NCBI RefSeq assembly: GCF_035582795.1
Contig: NC_134373.1
Location: 26,010,501-26,074,500 of the forward strand
Reading direction: 5' to 3'
DNA from: Mycteria americana
Lineage: Eukaryota; Chordata; Aves; Ciconiiformes; Ciconiidae
DNA: 64,000 nt
The position numbers and the translations under genes were made by a program. Shown here one piece after another: positions 57,507 through 64,000 of this stretch (the first letter of the stretch is position 1; each line of letters starts with the position of its first letter). The notes under the pieces were generated by a model. That model saw only the letters and a program-made list of their open reading frames with translations. It did not search any database and was not told where the DNA came from.

Positions 57507-57513
57507 GCGGAGC

Positions 57514-60500
57514 ATGGGGCGGCGGCTCCTCCGGGCGCTCCTCTGCCTCCTTCTCCTGGCCGGCCGCGGGCTGCTGCGGGACGGCGGCGCCTCTGCTACC
57601 GCTATCGCCACCGCCGCGCACGGTGAGACCGGCGCCCCGGGCAGGGCGGCGCCCCGGGCAGCGCGGGGGCCGGGGGGCGCTTCCCCAGGAGCGGCGGGGC
57701 AGGGGGCTCCGCGGCCGGTGCTGTCACCGCTGCCGCGGATGCTGTCACGGCGCGCAGCGGCAGGCCTGGCTCCCGGCGGAGAGCGGGAGAGGGTAGCCCG
57801 GTACCGGCACGGCGGGTGCGTCACCGGCACCGGGGGCGCCTCTCTCCTGGGGCTGCTGGGCCGGCGGTGGGGCTGGGCCCGGGGCACCCCACTGGCTGGA
57901 GAGTTGCTGCCGCCCCCGGGGCCGGTTGGACGGGGCGGCAGCAGGGCGGTGCTCGCTCAGAGACCCTGCCCCGGGGCAAAGCCGCTGCCTGGGGCTGCCG
58001 GAGGGACGGGGAGACCGGGGCAGCGGCCCTGAGCGGCGGCTCCCTCCGGGACCCCGGTGCCCTTTGGCCGCCCTCCGCCGGTGAGCGCGGCCCGGCCCGG
58101 CCCGGGACGCAAGGGCGGGCTGATGTACCTGCTCTCCTCCAGCTCGGCCCGTGCGGCCCCTGCCCGGGGCTCTCGGGGAGTCGGGTGCCGCTGCCGGTAG
58201 CAGGGCTGCAGCCCCCCCGCACGGTACGGCCCCGGCGGCCGCTGACTCACTACCGGGCGCCCGGGGCTGCTGCGTACATCGTCCTCCGGCGGGCCCGGGG
58301 GCGCCGGGACGGGTCCGACCGCACCGCGGGGACGCCGCCGTCTCCGGGAGCAGGCGGGGACGGTGCCGGAGCGGCTGCGGCCGAGCCCCGTCCTGCCCGG
58401 GGGAGCCTCCCGGGGCCGGGGCCGCCGCCCCTCCCGGCGGAGGCGGCTGCGCCGCTTCAGCACCGCGGACAGCGCCCGCCCGGCCCCGCCGCCCCGGCCC
58501 GGCCCGGCCCCCGCGCTCCCGCCGCCCCCGGGGGTCGCCCCTCGGCAGCGGGGCCCTGTGCCCCGCACCGGCGTTGGCCCCCGCCCCGGGGGGAGCGGGC
58601 CCGGGGGTGCCTGGGTTTCGGGGACCCCCATCGCCACTTGCCCCCTTCCCCCGCGGCGGGCTCGGCGGGCCCCTCCCTCCCCTCCCCCCGGTTGTTTTCT
58701 CGTTCCTTCCTCGCCATCCGGGGCTGAGTCATCGCCTGCTGCCGTCTCGCTGCTGACGGTCTTGGACCGAGACGGGGGGGGGGGGGAGGAAGGGGGAAGC
58801 CGCCCCCTGCCCAAGTGCTGCCCCCCGAAGGGGGTGGAGAGACACCCCATTCCCCCGCTGCATGCGTGCTTTGGGGTCCCCCTCGCAGGGAGAGCGGGTC
58901 CCTGGTGTCGCAGGGTGCAGGGCTGTGTCCCTGCCTCGTAGTGCCACATGTGGGAGGGCAACCGACGTGGTCTTGCAGGTCTCTGCCCCCTCAGCCTTCC
59001 CTTGCTAACTGCCGGCACCCCAAAAAACTCTAGGCCTCCCCCTGCTCCCCAGAGCCAGGGGCAGGCTCTGTACACAGCCCCCATCTTGGCTTTGAGGAGG
59101 GGGGAAGGCTGGCACCGAGGCCCTGCCCTGTGCTACCAGGCTGTCCCGCCCCTACCACCATCACCCCATTGCACCCCCGTGGCACTTTCCTGGAGAGTGG
59201 GGGTCCCCAGGTAGCTGGTGATGAGCAAACCCCGTTGGAGCCCCCCTTGGAGGCTGTGCTGACTGGCCTGTCTGTCTGTCCCAGGCTGCCTGTTTGACCG
59301 GAGGCTGTGCTCCCCCCAGGAGGTGTGCGTGCAGGGTAAGTGGCTAAAAGGGGTGTGGGGACTCCTTCTTCCTTCCCAAGGGGGTGTGGAGGGTGCAGGG
59401 CTGCCTTGCAGGGGAACTTGGGGTGCAGTGTGGGGGGGCACGGCAGGAGAAAGGTGAGGCTATGCCTGGAGACCCTCACCCCGGGGTGCTCATCCATCCG
59501 GCCCTGCCGCCTCCCTCCTCTCTTGCAGATGGGCTGTTTGGGCAGTGCCAGGTGGGCTCCGTGCAGGACAGACCCTACTTCCAGGTCACCTCTCCCGTGC
59601 TCCAGCGCCTGCAGGATGTCTTGCGGCATCTCATGGCACAAGGTGAAGGGGGGAGCGTGGGGGGGTCACTGCGGCCCCGCAGGGAGGGGGTGTCACGCAG
59701 CATTGCCTGGTGGTACTAGGGCCGTCTGGGGTCCTGCTGGCCGCAGGGGCCAGGGTGAGCTGAGGAGGGGTCCAGGAGGAGTTGGAGGAGTGGTTCTAGG
59801 AGGACTGGGGACAAACCCAGGCCATGGGACATGGTCAGGACACCAGGGCGGCCTCCCGTGTGCTGTCCCATGGTCCCCAGGCCTCCTCCGTGTCTCACAG
59901 CCCCCTCCCGTGGCAGGGCTTTCGTGGCAGGACGGCATCACCCAGTATGTGATCTCGCAGGAGATGGAGCGCATCCCCCGCCTCCGCCCACCACCCGCGC
60001 TGGAGCCAGCGGCCAGGGACAGGTAGGGCAGCGCCAGCCTGTGAGCAGAGCCCGGCAGGGCAGCGAGGGCTTTGCCCCCCAAACGGGGTTTCGGGGGGAC
60101 CTCCCCCATACCCAGGTGAGTCACCCCAGCGCTGTTTGCCTCTGAGGTTCCTGCCCCTCCGCGGCTCCCCCCGGCGAGCCCCGCTCCCCGCGGACCCCGG
60201 CCTGCCAGCGGCTCAGCATCTGGGGCAGCCCCCACCGCTGCTGCCCTCCCCCCTGGTGCAGCGGTACCTGGAGCACCTCCTGCTGCCCCCCCCGCCCCAG
60301 CTGGGCTACGAGGAGGCTCTGCTCAACCCCTACTCCTACCACAAGGTAAGAGATGGGGGTGAGTCCCCCGCTCCCAGGCAGAAAGGTAGAGATGGGCAGG
60401 GGGCTGCTGCACTCCCAGCACTCTCCTTCTGCTGGTGCTGGGGTGCCTCAGGCTTGGGGGTGCCCTGCCATGGGGTGGCAGGGGCCCTGTGGGGTTTGAC

Positions 60501-62731
60501 CATGGTGGCTCTGTGTTTCGGTTGTAGTTCGGCTACCAGGACAGCACTCACCAGCTCCCCGGCGGCTCAGCCAGGCAGAGCCCCGAGACCACCTCGCTGC
60601 TGGGCCGGGTCCCCGCCCAGGCCCTTTTTGGGGCCGGCCCTGTGCCCTCCTACGGCGGGCAGCCGGGAACGGACGGGGGGCATCTCTTCCAGGACTTGGG
60701 CATGCTCTCCCTGCCCAGAGAGAAAGCCAGCCGCCCGGACCCTGCTGGCACCAGGCTCCAGCACAGCTTGCGGCTCCCCGGTGACTACAGGGACATGGAG
60801 GAGAGGGAGCAGCCAGTGCCCCTGGCTGCCCAGCCACCCCCCGCACAGACGGGTACTGTGTCCTTCAGCCAGGCACCAGCCCTCATCCCCATCCTGCCCG
60901 CACAGCCGCGTTCCTGTCCCTGGCCCGTGATCCCCGTGCGGATGCAGGGCATCCGACCTGATGCTGCGTCCTCTTGCAGACGCTGCCCTGAAGAGACTGG
61001 CCTCCCTCCTGGCCAGCTATGGCCTGGGGCTGCCGGAGCTGAGCCCCCAGCAGCTGAGCAGCCTCTCCACCCTCCTCCAGCTGCTCCAGAGCTCTGGTGA
61101 GCAGGGCGCAGGGACGGGGCGGGCAGGGACTGGCAGCAGTGGGTGCCAGCACTCCCTGTTTCGGGTTAGGGGATGTTGCCTCTCGGGGCGGGTGCTGCAG
61201 GACCTCTGTCTCTTTCCTTCCCAGGTGTTGCTGGCCCCGAAGTGCCCACAGGGAAACGGGTGGTTTTGCAGCAGGGTGGTGCTGGAGGAGGTGCCACGCT
61301 GCAGGTGGGATGAGGGGGGGAGGGGGGCATCCCCCCAGGGCTCTCCTTGGGGGTCCCAGCTCCTCCCTTTCCCTCCCTCCAGGTGTCGGAGGGGGACATG
61401 CAGCACGGAGAGGATCCAGTGCCCCGTTCCTCCACAGTGCCACCCCCCAAAATCCCAGCCAGCAGCTCTCCAGGGGATGGGCTGAGGAGCAGGGCAGCGT
61501 CCTCGCCAGCACCGCGGGCAGAGCCGCAGCGGGGACGCGGCGGGGACACGCTCAGCCCCGGGAAGCTGATTGCGGTGGAGAAGAAGAGCTACACGGAGGC
61601 GAAGGACGGTGGGGCACAGCGGGGCACCCGGCCACCGGATGAGTACGGCTACATCGTCACGGACCAGAAGTGAGAGCCGGGGGTCGGGCGAGGGGGGGTG
61701 TGTGTGTGGAGGGGCTGTATCTCCCCCGGCCAGCTGTCATAGCTTCCTGTGCTCAGCTGAGCCTCTTTGGGTGTCCAGTGGGGTCAGCTCCCCCATCCCC
61801 TTCCACCCACAGCCCTTATCCCACCCCAAAGCCTTCCTCTCAGCCCACGCCAAGGCTAGAGCTCACTGCTGCAGGACGAGAGACTGGGAGAGGCTCAGCC
61901 AAGTGTTTGCACAACTGCCTCCGTGCACACTCGTGTGCAAGGGGGTGTCAGCTCACCTCCATCACCACACGTCCCCGTGCTCTGCCTTACCTCCTGCCCC
62001 TGCCCACCCTGACAGCCCTCACTCCATGCCTGCCCTCCCCTGGCTGTGGGGACCGTGGGATCTCCCCTTGCTCCCACCACCCGCTCCTCACCCTGCCGCT
62101 GTCCCCGCAGGCCCCTGGGGCTGGCCGCTGGCGTGCGGCTGCTGGAGCTCCTTGCCAAGCGCCTCCACCTCTCCACAGCCAGCTTCATCAACATCAGGTG
62201 AGGGGAGCTGGGCCGTGGGGTGCTGCTGTCGCAGCCCTGGCTGTGCACAGCTGCCCCGAGCCAGGGGCCAGGAGGAACCGGGCTGTGGTGGGGATGGGGA
62301 GGGGGTCTGTGCTCCCCAGTCTCATGCTGTGTCCCCCCTTCCCCGGCAGCGTCGTGGGCCCTGCGCTCACCTTCCGCATCCGGCAGAACCCCCAGAACCT
62401 CTCACTGGCGGACGTGGCCAGCCAGGCTGGTGAGTTGGGCAGGGATCCCCGTGGTCCTGCCCCTCTTTCCTCCCCCAATTGTGGGGTGCCCCTTCTCAGG
62501 GGCCGGGAAGAGGGGGCTCCCGCCATACGTCCCAGTGCCGTTGGCTGAACTGGGGAGCTGGCGTGGGGTGGGCAGCTGTCAGGGATATCCCTTGGCTCTG
62601 TCTCTGGGGGGGGGTCTCTTGGGTCGAGGAGCAGCACCCCTCTAACCAGCTCTTCTCCATCCACAGAGCAAGTGGAGGCAGAGCTGGAGGCAGAGCTGGG
62701 CCTGAAGATCGTGCAAACAGGAGTGGGAGAG
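57514..62731 (+). CDS. PTPRN: PTPRN (IA-2/ICA512), N-terminal 12 coding exons (540 codons), cut by window end
   Basis: PTPRN is a catalytically inactive receptor-like tyrosine phosphatase of neuroendocrine dense-core vesicles. Exons are 57514-57622, 59285-59335, 59529-59642, 59917-60022, 60147-60345, 60528-60852, 60980-61096, 61225-61304, 61383-61669, 62111-62197, 62350-62429 and 62667-62731, all in phase. The start MGRRLLRALLCLLLLAGRG is a signal peptide. The RESP18-homology region follows, with paired cysteines (HGCLFDRRLCSPQEVCVQDG, GQCQVG) and LSWQDGITQYVISQEMERIP. A variable Pro-rich stretch leads to DAALKRLASLLASYG. A dibasic KK at about 434-435 fits the known prohormone-convertase processing site. 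The luminal domain has DEYGYIVTDQKPLGLAAGV and INISVVGPALTFRIRQN, with an N-glycosylation sequon. The transmembrane and phosphatase domains lie past the edge. Confidence 0.96.
57623..59284 (+). other. PTPRN intron 1
   Basis: This 1.66 kb intron is CpG-dense in its first kilobase and contains the RE1 element described separately. Long frames on both strands are compositional. No alternative exon is supported. Confidence 0.75.
58456..58476 (+). promoter_or_regulatory. PTPRN: RE1/NRSE (REST binding) element in PTPRN intron 1
   Basis: The 21-bp site reads TTCAGCACC then GCG then GACAGCGCC. It matches the canonical RE1 at 20 of 21 positions; the one difference is in the low-information centre. 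REST silences neuronal and neuroendocrine genes outside those tissues, which fits PTPRN expression. Confidence 0.8.
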
Positions 62732-64000
62732 GTAGGAGCAAGGCATGCCCATCCCTCGGGGCTGGGGCGGCCGGGGACAGGGCAGTGGGGGTGCTGCCAC
62801 CGGGTACAAGCTGGGAAGCACTGTGCCCCAGCCCTGGGGTGCAGGGGTCTTCGTGAGCAAGCCATCTCCCTGGGTCTGTGGGGCAGCTGGGGAGCAGAGG
62901 GCTCTGGGCAGCGTTCGGTATACTGTGTTGGAGACAGACAGGTTATCTGGGATGGGCCGGAGCGGGACCACTCCAGTGACCCCCTTCCACCCGGCAGCGA
63001 GATGCTGCCCAGCCGCCTGCACTCCCAGGGCACTCCGATCTTTCTAAAACAAAAGCTCTGCAAGGTTTGAAGGCAATTTGGGAGGGTGTCCTGGGGGCTT
63101 TCCCCCCCTCAATCCAAGACCAGGAGGCTGCAGGCTGCACCCTGCAGGACTCATCCTCACCCTTGCCTCCCTCCAGCCTAGGCACCCCATCCTGGCTGTG
63201 GCTTGGGTACCCCGGCTGTGCCCAGAGCACCCCAGAGACCATAGCTAGGCAGGCAAAATGCCATCGTGCCCCCAGGGGATGGCAAAGCAGCTGAAGGCAG
63301 GGATGGAGCAGGAGCCATCATCTGCTTGGAAAGGGGCTCCCCCTCCTGGGATCCCCAGGAACCGTCTCCTGGGGGGTGGAGCGGGGGCTGGAGATGGGGG
63401 ACCGAGCCTGGCTCCTGTGTCTGCAGCCTGGGGAGGGGAAGCGGTGCAGCACATCCCCAAGCCGGGGTCTGTTTCCCACCCTCCTGCTCTGTGGTAGTAG
63501 CTGTGGGCAGGGAGGAAGGAAGGGGGGACCTTGGAGGAGGCAGCCATGGAGAAGGGGTGGCCTGGCCACCGAGGCAACCTGTCTCCATCAGCAACATGTG
63601 GAGTGTCTCTATGGCAATGCCTTTTGATGTGGCAAGTGGCAGGAGCTGGGAGAGATGGCAGAGATGACGGAGCTGGAGCTTGGGGGAGGTTGAAGGAGCT
63701 TTGCAAGCCCTCTTCTGCATGGACCTCCCCGGTCCAGACCAGCTTGTGCTTTTCCTTCATCCCCACCCCGGGCTCTGAACTCAGAGACTGGTGCAAGATT
63801 TGGGGAAAGAGGGATGTAGAGAGGCAGAGGGACAGCAAGGCCAGGGTAGGCCTTGAGAGGGCAGTCCCTTCTGTCCCCCCAGCCCTGCTGAGGTCTCCAG
63901 ACCTTCTGACACCTCCAGGGGCTTTGGTGCCCTGGGGAACTGGGAGGTGCTGGCCCTGGTGGGTACCCCTGGCTGCAGGGCTGGCTGGGCCCTGGCGGCA
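62732..64000 (+). other. PTPRN intron 12, truncated by window end
   Basis: After the donor at 62732 (GTAGGA) I see no exon encoding the expected juxtamembrane and transmembrane segment up to 64000. The intron is therefore at least 1.27 kb. I found no miR-153-like hairpin sequence, which in mammals lies in a later PTPRN intron. Confidence 0.7.

Noticed and set aside
62732-64000. Search for miR-153 and the PTPRN transmembrane exon
   Set aside because: Neither is visible. Both are expected further downstream, beyond the window.

Overview
The window is nuclear DNA from a vertebrate, almost certainly a bird. Introns are short and GC-rich, several minisatellites are present, and I recognise no mammalian-type interspersed repeats. 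The desmin reading is close to what I recall of chicken desmin but not identical, so a bird other than chicken fits best. Gene order (SPEG, DES, DNPEP, PTPRN) and orientations match the conserved block on human 2q35, here inverted.

Layout: (1) 1-36493, minus strand: SPEG, the giant muscle kinase of the titin/obscurin family. I could build 35 coding exons, phase-consistent throughout, totalling 9465 nt (3155 codons). The gene runs off the left edge in the linker before kinase domain 2. Two further SPEG products are visible: an alternative 5' end (exons at 28060-28092 and 24727-24766) and a short APEG-1-like isoform (start at 15584) with an intronic polyadenylation signal at 12908-12913. (2) 36.5-39 kb: SPEG promoter region with MEF2, E-box, M-CAT and CArG-like motifs. 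(3) 39960-44722, minus strand: DES, complete, 9 exons, 464 aa, with a TATA-like promoter and a candidate muscle enhancer about 0.85 kb upstream. (4) 44.9-51.2 kb: non-coding DNA between divergent DES and DNPEP, with a degenerate minisatellite. (5) 51305-56557, plus strand: DNPEP, complete, 15 coding exons, 476 aa. (6) 57514 to the right edge, plus strand: PTPRN (IA-2), first 12 coding exons (540 codons), cut before the transmembrane segment.

Functionally the left two thirds is a striated-muscle domain: desmin is the muscle intermediate filament and SPEG acts at the triad/sarcomere, transcribed in tandem in the same direction. The right part holds a housekeeping cytosolic aminopeptidase and a neuroendocrine dense-core-vesicle receptor-like phosphatase. 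The latter carries a near-perfect REST/RE1 element in intron 1.

I found no new type of system. The most notable observations are a likely U12-type intron inside the SPEG kinase 1 coding region, the RE1 in PTPRN, paired RFX X-boxes in the last DNPEP intron, repeated KLF/CCAAT modules upstream of PTPRN, and the SPEG alternative start and termination sites. Exon boundaries come from reading splice sites, phase and remembered family sequence; no search was run.
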